From contig NZ_NNBP01000019.1 in assembly GCF_002803155.1 (NCBI RefSeq), forward strand, positions 148,039 through 212,038: DNA of 64,000 nucleotides. The letters run 5' to 3'. A program made the translations under genes and the position numbers. The stretch comes from Streptomyces sp. CB02959. Its GTDB lineage: Bacteria; Actinomycetota; Actinomycetes; Streptomycetales; Streptomycetaceae. A model generated the notes under the pieces. The model saw only the letters and a list, made by a program, of their open reading frames with translations, was not told where the DNA came from and did not search any database. Shown in pieces: positions 33,459 to 41,409 of the stretch (position 1 is the first letter of the stretch; each line of letters starts with the position of its first letter).

Positions 33459-34780
33459 TGACTCCCACTCCCATGACGACGACGCCCGACGCCCTCCTCG
33501 CCCTTCGCGCGACGACACCCCAGACGGGCGCCCCCGGAACCACCGCGACCGCCGACCCGCGGGATCCGGCCGAATCGGCCGCCCCCGGCGCGGTCGGCCG
33601 GGCCGCCGGTCCCCGCATCCCCGCGGCCCGGTCCGGCGCCGACCCCGCCGTCCGGATCCCGGCGCAGGGCGGCCCCGCCGCCGACCCCACCGGTGCGGCC
33701 GACGCCGCGCCCACCGACGGCGACACCTCCGGCGCACCGGCCCCGCACGACCCCTGCGCGCACGGCTTCCTCCCCGAGCGGCCCCCCGTACGATCCATGA
33801 TCGGCACGTGGACCCGGCTGGACGCCATGGCTCGTGAGGCGGCCGTCGCGCCCGACCGTGCGACCGCCCTCGACGTCGTCGGACGCGCCGACCGCGCTGA
33901 GGAGTTGACCGCCCTGCGGCAGCGCGTCTCCCGCCTCTCGCCGCGCAACGCGGAGGCCGCCGCGATGCGCGTGGCGGTCATCGCGGTGTCCTGCGGCTGG
34001 AGCGCCCTGGACCCGCAGGCGCCGGCCGCCCGCGAGGTCGCCAACGAGGCGTTCCTGGAACTCTGGGCCGCCATCGCGCACCGCATCGACCACGACCAGT
34101 TCGTCGCCCTGCCCACCCTCGCGCTCCACAACTGGGCCCCGGAACGCAAACCGCGCCGCCACATCCCCATCGACCAACTGGCCCGCACCGAACAGCTGGT
34201 CCCGATCGTGCGCTGGGCCCCGGAGGGCCAGCCGCTCAGCCGCCTGGACCGGCTGATGCTCGCCGCGACCCGGCTGGAGGCGCACGGCATCTGGCTCTTC
34301 CGCCTCGCCGACACCCTGGCCGGCCGCGCCCCCGACGACTCGTCCACGCCGACGGCACTGCGCCGCCTGGTCCGCATCCAGCACGCCCTGCGCGCCCAGC
34401 TCCACTCCGAGGCCGCGGAACTTGCGTCCGCCCCGGCCACCGACCAGCAGCGCGCGGTGCTCGGCGCGCTCGCCGAACAGGGCGCCCTGGAACCGCCGGT
34501 CCTCCAGGCCGCCGACGCCGTCCTGGGCATCGGCGGACGCCGCCTGGGCGAGGGCCGGCGCCAGCACCTGCGCCGCCACCTCCCGGCCCAACACCGCGCC
34601 TGGCTCAGCGCCATGGACCGCCACTGCGCCCCCGTCCGCACCCTCGCCCACCGCGGCGGCCCCGACGCCGCCGTCTACCGCGAGGCCCAGGAATCCCTCA
34701 TCGCCCTCCGCCGCACCTACACCGCCCTCGTCCAGACCGCCGCCGCCCCCACCCCGGGCCCCCTCCCGGAAGCGGCGTGA
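33458..34780 (+). CDS. Hypothetical protein coupled to the SsgA-like gene
   Basis: A 440-residue protein that I do not recognise. Residues 1-105 are low-complexity, rich in Ala, Pro, Thr and Asp. From about 110 the sequence is alpha-helical and charged (RADRAEELTALRQRVSRLSPRNAEAAAMR, ANEAFLELWAAIAHRIDHDQF, YREAQESLIALRRTYTALVQ). No signal peptide or membrane helix is seen, so it is probably cytoplasmic. The start overlaps the SsgA-like stop, suggesting a shared role in differentiation; that is inference. A hairpin follows. Confidence 0.75.
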   Translation: MTPTPMTTTPDALLALRATTPQTGAPGTTATADPRDPAESAAPGAVGRAAGPRIPAARSGADPAVRIPAQGGPAADPTGAADAAPTDGDTSGAPAPHDPCAHGFLPERPPVRSMIGTWTRLDAMAREAAVAPDRATALDVVGRADRAEELTALRQRVSRLSPRNAEAAAMRVAVIAVSCGWSALDPQAPAAREVANEAFLELWAAIAHRIDHDQFVALPTLALHNWAPERKPRRHIPIDQLARTEQLVPIVRWAPEGQPLSRLDRLMLAATRLEAHGIWLFRLADTLAGRAPDDSSTPTALRRLVRIQHALRAQLHSEAAELASAPATDQQRAVLGALAEQGALEPPVLQAADAVLGIGGRRLGEGRRQHLRRHLPAQHRAWLSAMDRHCAPVRTLAHRGGPDAAVYREAQESLIALRRTYTALVQTAAAPTPGPLPEAA

Positions 34781-34845
34781 TTCCACAGCTCCCGGGCACC
34801 CCGAGGTAGCCGGGCGGGCCGCGCTGGTCCGCCGGACGGTGCGTT

Positions 34846-34865
34846 CCGGCCGGAGTGCCGGCCGG
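34846..34865. terminator. Hairpin between convergent genes
   Basis: CCGGCCGG-AGTG-CCGGCCGG, a perfect 8-bp stem with a four-base loop, between the hypothetical gene and the convergent DinB gene. Confidence 0.55.
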
Positions 34866-34887
34866 TCCGGCCATGACGCGGGGTGCC

Positions 34888-35415
34888 TCAGGCGCCCGTC
34901 GTGCCGTCGATGCACTCCCGGATGAGGTCCGCGTGGCCGTTGTGGCGTGCGTACTCCTCGATCATGTGGACCAGGATCCAGCGCAACGAGACTCCCTGGT
35001 CACCGAGGTACTGGGCCTCCTCTTCCGAGGGCTTGCCGGAGTCCGTCAGCGACGAGCCGGCGATCAGCTCCCTGCTCCGTGCGACCTCCGCGCGCCAGAG
35101 GCCCAGGGCTTCGTCGATCCCGCGGCCCGGAACGAGCGTGAAGCCGTCGCCCGAACCCTCCCCGTACACCGGCGGCACGTCCTGTCCCGCGAACACCCGC
35201 CGGAACCAGTTGCGTTCGACCTCCGCCATGTGCTGGACCAGGCCCAGCAGCGTCATCGGCGACGGCGCCACCGAGGCCAGCCGCAGCTGACGGTCATCGA
35301 GGCCCGCGCACTTCAGTTCCAGTGTGGCGCGGTGGAAGTCCAGCCAGCTCTCCAGGCTTTCGCGGTCCCCGGCGTGCGGCGGCGGGACGGGGCGGCGATC
35401 CGGTGTCGTATCCAT
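34888..35415 (-). CDS. DinB/DUF664 family protein
   Basis: A 175-residue four-helix-bundle protein of the DinB/YfiT-like superfamily, often thiol-dependent S-transferases using mycothiol or bacillithiol. Likely metal ligands are the His in LLGLVQHMAEVERNWF and the two His in HMIEEYARHNGHADLIRE, matching the three-His metal site. The C-terminal signature EEYARHNGHADLIREC is characteristic of the actinobacterial DUF664 group. ATG 35415 has AGGGTGAGG upstream. The acceptor substrate is unknown, and it stands alone between convergent and divergent neighbours. Confidence 0.88.
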   Translation of the reverse strand: MDTTPDRRPVPPPHAGDRESLESWLDFHRATLELKCAGLDDRQLRLASVAPSPMTLLGLVQHMAEVERNWFRRVFAGQDVPPVYGEGSGDGFTLVPGRGIDEALGLWRAEVARSRELIAGSSLTDSGKPSEEEAQYLGDQGVSLRWILVHMIEEYARHNGHADLIRECIDGTTGA

Positions 35416-35471
35416 GCCCCTCACCCTCACACACCGGCGGCGCGACGGACGTCGCGCGGACATGATCGCGT

Positions 35472-35487
35472 CATGGTCTAGACATGT
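35472..35487. promoter_or_regulatory. DasR-responsive element (dre)-like site 1
   Basis: The core TGGTCTAGACAT (35474-35485) matches the DasR consensus TGGTCTAGACCA at 10 of 12 positions. It lies about 110 bases before the LPMO start, close to where a -35 element would fall relative to TAATCT (about 35502). Confidence 0.7.
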
Positions 35488-35513
35488 GCAGTTCCCCTTA
35501 CTAATCTGCCGGT

Positions 35514-35525
35514 TGGTCTGGACCG
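35514..35525. promoter_or_regulatory. DasR-responsive element (dre)-like site 2
   Basis: TGGTCTGGACCG matches the DasR core at 10 of 12 positions. It lies 40 bases (about four helical turns) downstream of site 1, just after the putative -10. Confidence 0.6.
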
Positions 35526-35593
35526 CACACCGCACCGCACTTCACTCGACTCGCAGAACTCCCCTCCCCCCACCGTTTTTTCAGGAGCGAAGC

Positions 35594-36187
35594 ATGCGTA
35601 AGAAGCTCAGTGCCGCCGTCATAGGTCTCGGTATCGTCGGGGCCTCCTTCCTCGCGACGGGCAGCGCCTCCAGCCACGGCTACAGCGACGCGCCGCCGAG
35701 CCGTCAGGCGCTCTGCGCCAACGGCACCGTCAAGGACTGCGGCGCCATTCAGTACGAGCCGCAGAGTGTCGAGGCGCCCAAGGGGTTCCCGGCCGCCGGG
35801 CCGGCCGACGGCAAGATCTGTTCCGGCGGGCACGACAACTTCGCGCAACTGGACGACCCGCGCGGCGGCAAGTGGCCGGCGACCAAGCTCTCCCCGGGGC
35901 AGGGCTACACCTTCACCTGGCGGCTCACGGCCCGGCATGCGACGACGGACTTCGAGTACTTCATCACCAAGGACGGCTACGACCCCGCCAAGCCGCTCAC
36001 CCGCGCCGACCTCGAACCGGAGCCGTTCATGACGGTGCCGATGGGCGGCGCGCAACCGGGCGAGACGGTGCAGCACCAGGGCACCGTCCCCACCCTCAAG
36101 TCCGGGCACCACATCATCCTGGGCGTATGGAACATCGCCGACACGGGCAACGCGTTCTACGCCTGCTCGGACGTCGACCTGTCCTGA
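35594..36187 (+). CDS. Secreted AA10 lytic polysaccharide monooxygenase (chitin-binding type)
   Basis: A 197-residue copper enzyme that oxidatively cleaves crystalline polysaccharide. The signal peptide is cut after Ser 27, exposing His 28 (HGYSDAPPSRQALC), the first ligand of the histidine brace. The second ligand is His 115 in ARHATTDFEYFITKDGY, and the axial Phe 188 lies in NAFYACSDVDL. It is a single-domain enzyme without a carbohydrate-binding module. The YFITK and PPSRQ features suit the chitin-active subgroup. ATG 35594 has CAGGAG upstream. Two dre-like boxes in the promoter suggest repression by DasR and release by N-acetylglucosamine signals, which agrees with chitin use. Confidence 0.94.
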   Translation: MRKKLSAAVIGLGIVGASFLATGSASSHGYSDAPPSRQALCANGTVKDCGAIQYEPQSVEAPKGFPAAGPADGKICSGGHDNFAQLDDPRGGKWPATKLSPGQGYTFTWRLTARHATTDFEYFITKDGYDPAKPLTRADLEPEPFMTVPMGGAQPGETVQHQGTVPTLKSGHHIILGVWNIADTGNAFYACSDVDLS

Positions 36188-36246
36188 CCCCGACCCCGCC
36201 CCTGGCGCTGCCGCCGCGTCCCGTCGGCAGGTGCGAAGTCTCCGTC

Positions 36247-36276
36247 GGGCCTCCCCGTCCTCCTCCGGGGAGGCCC
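36247..36276 (+). terminator. Hairpin terminator after the LPMO gene
   Basis: GGGCCTCCCCG (36247-36257) pairs perfectly with CGGGGAGGCCC (36266-36276) around an eight-base loop. No T run follows. Confidence 0.7.
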
Positions 36277-36364
36277 TCGCGGCTCCGGAACCGTCCGCGG
36301 CTCCTGCACACTCTCCTTCACCCTTCCGCATCCCCGCCCCGGTCCACCTCCCCGCACCCTGCAA

Positions 36365-36383
36365 AACTGACGCAACGTCAGTT
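36365..36383. promoter_or_regulatory. Perfect palindromic operator (AACTGACG-CAA-CGTCAGTT)
   Basis: Eight-base perfect arms with a three-base centre, ending at the first base of a TAAGCT -10-like hexamer that lies eight bases before the ATG at 36397. The position would block promoter function, and the shape suits a TetR-family repressor. No such regulator is encoded nearby. Confidence 0.7.
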
Positions 36384-36396
36384 AAGCTCCGCCGTC

Positions 36397-38277
36397 ATGG
36401 TGGCCGACAGCTCCCGCAGCGACAGCCCGCCCGCCCGCGACCCCGATGAGCGCACCCCAGCCACCGGCACCCCACCCACCCGCAACCCGGCCGCCCGCAC
36501 CGCCTCCGCCTCGGCCCCCCGCACCATCGCCGAGCTGGTCCAGGCGCAGTGGACGGACCACCGCACCGCCCTCAAGTACCAGGAGGTGGCGCTCACCCAC
36601 CACCAGGTCGCCGGTGCCGCCGCCGCGCGGGCCGCGTTGCTGGGGGAGCTGCTGCCGCGCGGCGCGGAACCGCACATCGGGGTGCTGCTCGACAACGTCC
36701 CCGAGTTCCCGCTCTGGCTCGGCGCGGCGGCGCTCGCCGGAGCCGCGGTCGCCGGTATCAACCCCACCCGCCGCGGCCCGGAGCTGGCCCGAGACATCGC
36801 CCACACGGACTGCGCCCTGCTGATCACTGAACGGGCGCACCTGCCGCTGCTCGCCGGCCTCGACCCGGTGCTCCCGCCCGAGCGGATACTGGTCACCGAC
36901 GACCCCGCCTACCAGCAGCTGCTCGCCCCGTTCGAGGGCGTTCGGCCGGAAGACGTCACCGGCTCCGCGCTCCGCACTGCCGGGGAGGGGCGGGGGTCCA
37001 CCCCGGGCCCCACCACCCGCATGCTCCTCTATTTCACCTCCGGCTCCACCGGGGCGCCGAAGGCCGCCCTGTGCAGCCAGGGCAGGCTCGCCGCCGCCGG
37101 CCAGTCCCTGGTCCGCTACTTCGGAGTGCGGAGGGAGGACGTCCACTACCTGTGCATGCCGATGTTCCACGGCAACGCGGTGATCGCCGGCTGGGCCCCG
37201 GCGCTCGCCGGCGGCGCGGCCGTCGCCCTGCGCCGCCGCTTCTCGGCCTCCGCCTTCCTCCCCGACGTGCGCCGCCACGGCGCCACCTACTTCACCTACG
37301 TCGGCCGCGCCGTGCAGTACCTCCTCGCCACCCCGCCCGCCCCCGACGACCGCGACCACGCGCTGCGCACCGGGTTCGGCACGGAGGCGGGCGCCGTCGA
37401 CGTCGCCCGCTTCGCCGACCGGTTCGGCGTGCGACTGGTCGAGGGGTACGGCTCCTCCGAGGGCGGCGCGGCACTGCAGCGCACTCCGGACACCCCGCCC
37501 GGCGCCGTCGGCCGGCCCGCCCCCGGCGACGACCTCGCCGTCGTCGACCCGGAAACCGGCGCCGAACTGCCGCCCGCCCGGCTCGACCCGGCCGGCCGGC
37601 TGCTCAACGGGGACCAGGCCATAGGGGAGCTGGTCAACCGGGGGCGCAGCGCCTTCGAGGGCTACTGGCGCAACCCGGAGGCCACCGCCGCCCGCACCCG
37701 GGGCCGCGCGCCGGGCCGCGCCGGGGCGGGGTGGTACTGGACCGGTGACCTGTTCTTCCGGGACCCGGCCGGGTTCTTCCACTTCGCCGGAAGGGCGGAC
37801 GACCGGCTGCGGGTCGACAGCGAGAACCTGGCCGCCGCGATGATCGAGAACATCCTCGCCCGCTACGTTCCGGCCACCGGCGTCGCCGTCTACGCCGTGC
37901 CCGACCCGGTCGCCGGCGACCAGGTCATGGCGGCGCTCGCACTGCCCGACGGCACGGCCTTCGACCCGGAGGACTTCGCGGCCTTCCTCGCCGCCCAGCC
38001 CGACCTCGGTACGAAGATGGCGCCCCGGTTCCTGCGGACCGTCGCCGCGCTGCCGGTCACCGCGACCAACAAGGTGCACCGGGTCGCCCTCCGGCGGTCC
38101 GGTTTCCGCTGTCCGGATCCGGTCTGGTGGCGACCGACCGGGCTCCCGGCCACCCGCCCGCCCGCCGATGACGGCCGCGCCGCCCCGTGGCGGTACCGCC
38201 GCTTCACCGACGGCGACCGTGCCGCCCTCCTGGCGCAGTACCGCGATCACGATCGGGAGCATCTCCTCGACCGCTGA
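36397..38277 (+). CDS. AMP-binding acyl-CoA synthetase-like protein
   Basis: A 626-residue member of the ANL adenylate-forming family, closest in style to the FadD17-like acyl-CoA ligases of actinobacteria. After a disordered proline/threonine-rich start of about 45 residues, the large domain contains the P-loop YFTSGSTGAPKA, the A5 region EGYGSSEGG and the hinge-region motif YWTGDLFFRDPAGFFHFAGRADDRLRV. The small domain has the A10-type catalytic Lys in TATNKVHRVALR. It should activate a carboxylic acid as AMP-ester and pass it to CoA. The ATG has no ribosome site, so the mRNA is probably leaderless. A perfect palindrome overlaps the promoter. Confidence 0.9.
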   Translation: MVADSSRSDSPPARDPDERTPATGTPPTRNPAARTASASAPRTIAELVQAQWTDHRTALKYQEVALTHHQVAGAAAARAALLGELLPRGAEPHIGVLLDNVPEFPLWLGAAALAGAAVAGINPTRRGPELARDIAHTDCALLITERAHLPLLAGLDPVLPPERILVTDDPAYQQLLAPFEGVRPEDVTGSALRTAGEGRGSTPGPTTRMLLYFTSGSTGAPKAALCSQGRLAAAGQSLVRYFGVRREDVHYLCMPMFHGNAVIAGWAPALAGGAAVALRRRFSASAFLPDVRRHGATYFTYVGRAVQYLLATPPAPDDRDHALRTGFGTEAGAVDVARFADRFGVRLVEGYGSSEGGAALQRTPDTPPGAVGRPAPGDDLAVVDPETGAELPPARLDPAGRLLNGDQAIGELVNRGRSAFEGYWRNPEATAARTRGRAPGRAGAGWYWTGDLFFRDPAGFFHFAGRADDRLRVDSENLAAAMIENILARYVPATGVAVYAVPDPVAGDQVMAALALPDGTAFDPEDFAAFLAAQPDLGTKMAPRFLRTVAALPVTATNKVHRVALRRSGFRCPDPVWWRPTGLPATRPPADDGRAAPWRYRRFTDGDRAALLAQYRDHDREHLLDR

Positions 38278-38336
38278 CCGGCACCTCACCGACCGTGCCG
38301 GTACCCCGCGCGAGCGCCCGGCCCGGAACGCAAAAG

Positions 38337-38372
38337 AAGTGGGCGCCCCCGGTAAACCGAGGGCGCCCACTT
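38337..38372. terminator. Bidirectional terminator between acyl-CoA synthetase and tRNA-Lys
   Basis: AAGTGGGCGCCC and GGGCGCCCACTT flank an inner CGG/CCG with a TAAA loop. A-rich and T-rich flanks suit termination in both directions. Confidence 0.88.
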
Positions 38373-38378
38373 CCTACG

Positions 38379-38452
38379 TGCGCCGCCAGGGACTCGAACC
38401 CCGGACCCGCTGATTAAGAGTCAGCTGCTCTAACCAACTGAGCTAGCGGCGC
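38379..38452 (-). tRNA. tRNA-Lys (CTT), copy 2
   Basis: Identical over all 74 bases to the copy at 32361, with CTT anticodon and no encoded CCA. TAGTAT lies upstream as a -10 element, and the leader shows the same GTCAGCGC segment just before the tRNA. Confidence 0.97.
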
Positions 38453-38612
38453 GCGCTGACAAAAGAAATACTACCTGGTCGAGAGGGGTGCTCACGACCA
38501 CCCGCGGGGCCGCCCCCGTGGCACCCACGGGATCGCCCTCCTCGCCGCCCTCGTGATCAAGTCCGCGACGGCCCGGGACCCCGGGCTGCCACGGGCCGGG
38601 CTGCGCCCGGCC

Positions 38613-39371
38613 TCAGATCGCCAGCGACAGGAGGACCGGCGCGGCCTTGCGGTTGAGGGTGTCGGCGGCCTGCCGCAGACGGTGGGCGTGCTCCAGCGGC
38701 ATGGACAGGGCCAGGCAGCCGACCGTCTTGCCGGCGGTGATCGGAACGGCGGCGCAGACCGTGCCGACCGCGTATTCCTGGAGGTCCAGGACGGGGACGG
38801 TCGGCGGCTGGCTGTCGAGCTTGTGGAACAGCACCTTCTCGTTGGTGATCGTCCGGGAGGTGAGCCGGGCGGTCTTGTGGCGCGAGAGGTGGTCCATCCG
38901 GCCGTCGTGGTCGAGCTGGGCCAGCAGGCACTTGCCGACCGCGCTGGCGTGTGCCGTGCGGCGGAACTCGGCCCACTCGTTGACCTTGGGTGCCAGCGGG
39001 CCGTCGGCGTAGTGGAGGATCTTGACCTCGCCGTCGATGTACCTGCTGATGTAGACCGCCGCCCCGACCGAATCGCGCAGCTGGTCCAGTGTGCGCTGGA
39101 GCTTGTCGCGCAGGGCGCGGCTGCGGTCGGCACCTGAGCCGAGCAGGAGCAGCGACTCGCCGACGACGTACGCGCCGTCGGCGAGCTGCTGCGCGTAGCC
39201 TTCCCGGCGCAGCATCGACAGCAGCTGGGTGAGGTGGGCTGCCGGCAGTCCGGTCTCGCGGGCGATCTGCGCGTCGGTCACGCCGTCGGCGTGCCGGGAG
39301 ATCGTTTCGAGTACGCGGAGGGCGTACTGCACCGAATGGAACGGCGCGGTCGGCTCGGGCTTCAGCGCCAC
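38613..39371 (-). CDS. IclR-family transcriptional regulator
   Basis: A 252-residue IclR-type regulator. The N-terminal winged helix (about residues 10-75) contains GVTDAQIARETGLPAAHLTQLLSMLRREGYA, and the C-terminal effector domain (about 80-250) includes RRTAHASAVGKCLLAQL and AVGTVCAAVPITAGKTVGCLALSMP. Start is GTG 39371. It is transcribed in the same direction as the ehu-type importer operon ending 570 bases upstream, so it is the nearest candidate regulator of the catabolic region to the right. An inverted repeat lies 90 bases upstream. Confidence 0.92.
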   Translation of the reverse strand: MALKPEPTAPFHSVQYALRVLETISRHADGVTDAQIARETGLPAAHLTQLLSMLRREGYAQQLADGAYVVGESLLLLGSGADRSRALRDKLQRTLDQLRDSVGAAVYISRYIDGEVKILHYADGPLAPKVNEWAEFRRTAHASAVGKCLLAQLDHDGRMDHLSRHKTARLTSRTITNEKVLFHKLDSQPPTVPVLDLQEYAVGTVCAAVPITAGKTVGCLALSMPLEHAHRLRQAADTLNRKAAPVLLSLAI

Positions 39372-39941
39372 GGTGTCCCCCTAAGAGGTTGGTACCGCTT
39401 GCGTCGTGACCGCTGTTGACGGCCGCGACCGCGTGGAACGCGGGCCGCTTCCGGACAACGGGCTCGTATCACGATAGCGGTCAACGAGCCCGGATGGAGG
39501 GGGTCTTGACTGAAAACCGGGTCGGTTCACGCGTCTGTGCAGGCGCCCTGCACTCTGGCATATGCCCAGGTCATGAACGGATCGTTGAATCCCGCGCGGA
39601 CCGGCGGCAATGGCGGACGCGGGCGGGGCGGGCGGCCCGCTGACGGCCGGGGTTGACGGCCCGTGGTGACGTGCGAAGTTGACGGAGTGTCGGGTTTTCG
39701 CCTGAGGCTCGGGCGCCTCATTCTTCCGTCTGGTGATCTTCTTCCCGTCGGCTATCCGTACGCCTCATCTTTCACGCCTATCGCAGTGGGCGCGGATGTC
39801 TCAAAACGCGTGGGATGCCGGGCAGCGGCCCTCGGCCGCCGGGGAAACGGGCGGCGGGGGGCGTGCCGGAGCGCGCACCACGTGCCGCGCTCCCACACGC
39901 CCCGGGGCGGTAACCACCGGGGGCACCGCCCACCGCGCCGC
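39372..39941. other. Intergenic region between IclR gene and ehuA
   Basis: About 570 bases without a convincing gene. It contains the inverted repeat at 39459-39492 and is lower in GC than the surroundings; a TTGACT hexamer at 39506 has no good -10 partner. Confidence 0.4.
39459..39492. promoter_or_regulatory. Inverted repeat upstream of the IclR gene
   Basis: CGGGCTCGT and ACGAGCCCG, perfect 9-bp arms separated by 16 bases, about 90 bases before the IclR start. The spacing suits a tetrameric regulator site more than a terminator; possibly autoregulatory. Confidence 0.45.
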
Positions 39942-40769
39942 CTACAGCACCGCGCTCAGGAACTCCCGGGTCCGGTCGTGCTCCGGGTCCGTGAAGATCT
40001 GCTCCGGCGGGCCGAACTCGATGACCCGACCGGCGTCGAACATCATCACGCAGTCGGAGATGTCCCGGGCGAAGTTCATCTCGTGCGTGACGCAGAGCAT
40101 GGTGATGTCCGTGGAGTGCGCGATGTCCCGCAGCAGGTCCAGGACGCCGGCCACCAGCTCCGGGTCGAGCGCCGAGGTCACCTCGTCCAGCAGCAGGACC
40201 TGCGGGCGCATGGCCAGCGCGCGGGCGATGGCGACCCGCTGCTGCTGGCCGCCGGAGAGCTGCGTGGGGTACTTGTCGAGGTGGGCGGTGAGGCCGACGA
40301 GTTCGAGGAGCTCGCGGGCGCGCTCCTCGGCCGCGTCCTTGTCGAGGCCCAGCACGTGCACCGGGGCCTCGGTGATGTTCCGCAGCACCTTCATGTTGGG
40401 GAAGAGGTTGAACTGCTGGAAGACCATCCCGATGTTCTTGCGGACCTCGCGGCTGTAGCGGTCGCTCGCCGGGACGAGCTTGCCGCCCTTCTCCTCGTGG
40501 GTCAGGTACCGGTCGCCCAGCTTGATGGTGCCCTCGTCCGGCTTCAGCAGCGTCATCATCAGCCGCAGGATCGTGGTCTTGCCGGAGCCGGACGGGCCGA
40601 TCAGGGTGACGTGCTTGCCGGAGTAGACCTTCATGTCGAGCGAGTCGAGGACGGTGTGCGCACCGAACCGCTTGGTGACCGAGTCGAAGCGGATCAGCTC
40701 GGTCTCCTCGACGGGCGCGTCGCCGCCGGGGGCGGGCGGGGTGTTCGGGGTGCTGCGGTCAGCGGACAA
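39942..40769 (-). CDS. ehuA: Ectoine/hydroxyectoine-type ABC importer ATPase
   Basis: A 275-residue ATPase of the polar amino acid importer class, resembling EhuA. Walker A is GPSGSGKTTILRLMM, the Q loop VFQQFNLFPNMKVL, the signature LSGGQQQRVAIARALAM, Walker B VLLLDEVTSALD (Val replacing the usual Pro after Glu) and the switch CVTHEM. A longer insertion (LTHEEKGGKLVPASDRYSREVRK) before the Q loop is typical of EhuA. Start is TTG 40769 with GGAG seven bases upstream, overlapping the permease before it. Last gene of the ehuBCDA-type operon. Confidence 0.88.
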   Translation of the reverse strand: MSADRSTPNTPPAPGGDAPVEETELIRFDSVTKRFGAHTVLDSLDMKVYSGKHVTLIGPSGSGKTTILRLMMTLLKPDEGTIKLGDRYLTHEEKGGKLVPASDRYSREVRKNIGMVFQQFNLFPNMKVLRNITEAPVHVLGLDKDAAEERARELLELVGLTAHLDKYPTQLSGGQQQRVAIARALAMRPQVLLLDEVTSALDPELVAGVLDLLRDIAHSTDITMLCVTHEMNFARDISDCVMMFDAGRVIEFGPPEQIFTDPEHDRTREFLSAVL

Positions 40770-41409
40770 GGCGGCGCTCCAGGGCTCGCAGGAGAAGAGA
40801 GGCGGGGTAGGCGATGGCGATGAAGGCGACCCCGACGACCGTGTACGGCTCGACCGTCTGGAAGGTCTGGGAGGAGAACTGCCGGGCCTCGCCCAGCATC
40901 TCCAGCACGCCGATGGCGAAGAGCATCGGCGAGTCCTTCAGCATCGCGATCACGTAGTTGCCGAGGGCGGGGGCCACGCGGCGGATCGCCTGCGGCAGGA
41001 TCACCGCGGTCCAGGTGCGGCGGCGCGGCAGGCTCAGCGCGATGGCCGCCTCCCACTGGCCGGCCGGGACGCCGTCGATACCGGAGCGGTAGACCTCGGC
41101 GGTGTACGTCGAGTAGTGCAGGCCCAGCCCGATCACGCCGGTGGCCAGGGCGCTGAGCGTCAGGCCCCACTCGGGCATCACGTAGAAGAGGAAGAACAGC
41201 TGCACCAGCAGCGGGGTGTTGCGCACGAACTCGGTGACCACGGTCACCGGCCAGCGCACCGCCTTCAGGGACGAGCGCTGCGCCACCGCCCAGACCAGGC
41301 CGAGCGCGAAGGCGATCAGGGACCCCAGGACCAGGGCCTGGAGGGTGACCAGCACGCCCTTCCAGAACGTCGGCAGGAAGTCGCCGACCGCGGACCAGTC
41401 GAACTTCAT
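40759..41409 (-). CDS. ehuD: Ectoine/hydroxyectoine-type ABC importer permease EhuD
   Basis: A 216-residue permease of the polar amino acid class with about five helices. It has the motif FVRNTPLLVQLFFLFYVMPEWG in helix 2 and the cytoplasmic coupling loop GQWEAAIALSLPRRRTWTAVILPQAIRRVAPALGN. It starts inside the end of the EhuC-like gene (4-bp overlap) and overlaps the ATPase gene by 11 bp, showing tight translational coupling. It is expected to form a heterodimer with EhuC. Confidence 0.88.
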   Translation of the reverse strand: MKFDWSAVGDFLPTFWKGVLVTLQALVLGSLIAFALGLVWAVAQRSSLKAVRWPVTVVTEFVRNTPLLVQLFFLFYVMPEWGLTLSALATGVIGLGLHYSTYTAEVYRSGIDGVPAGQWEAAIALSLPRRRTWTAVILPQAIRRVAPALGNYVIAMLKDSPMLFAIGVLEMLGEARQFSSQTFQTVEPYTVVGVAFIAIAYPASLLLRALERRLVR

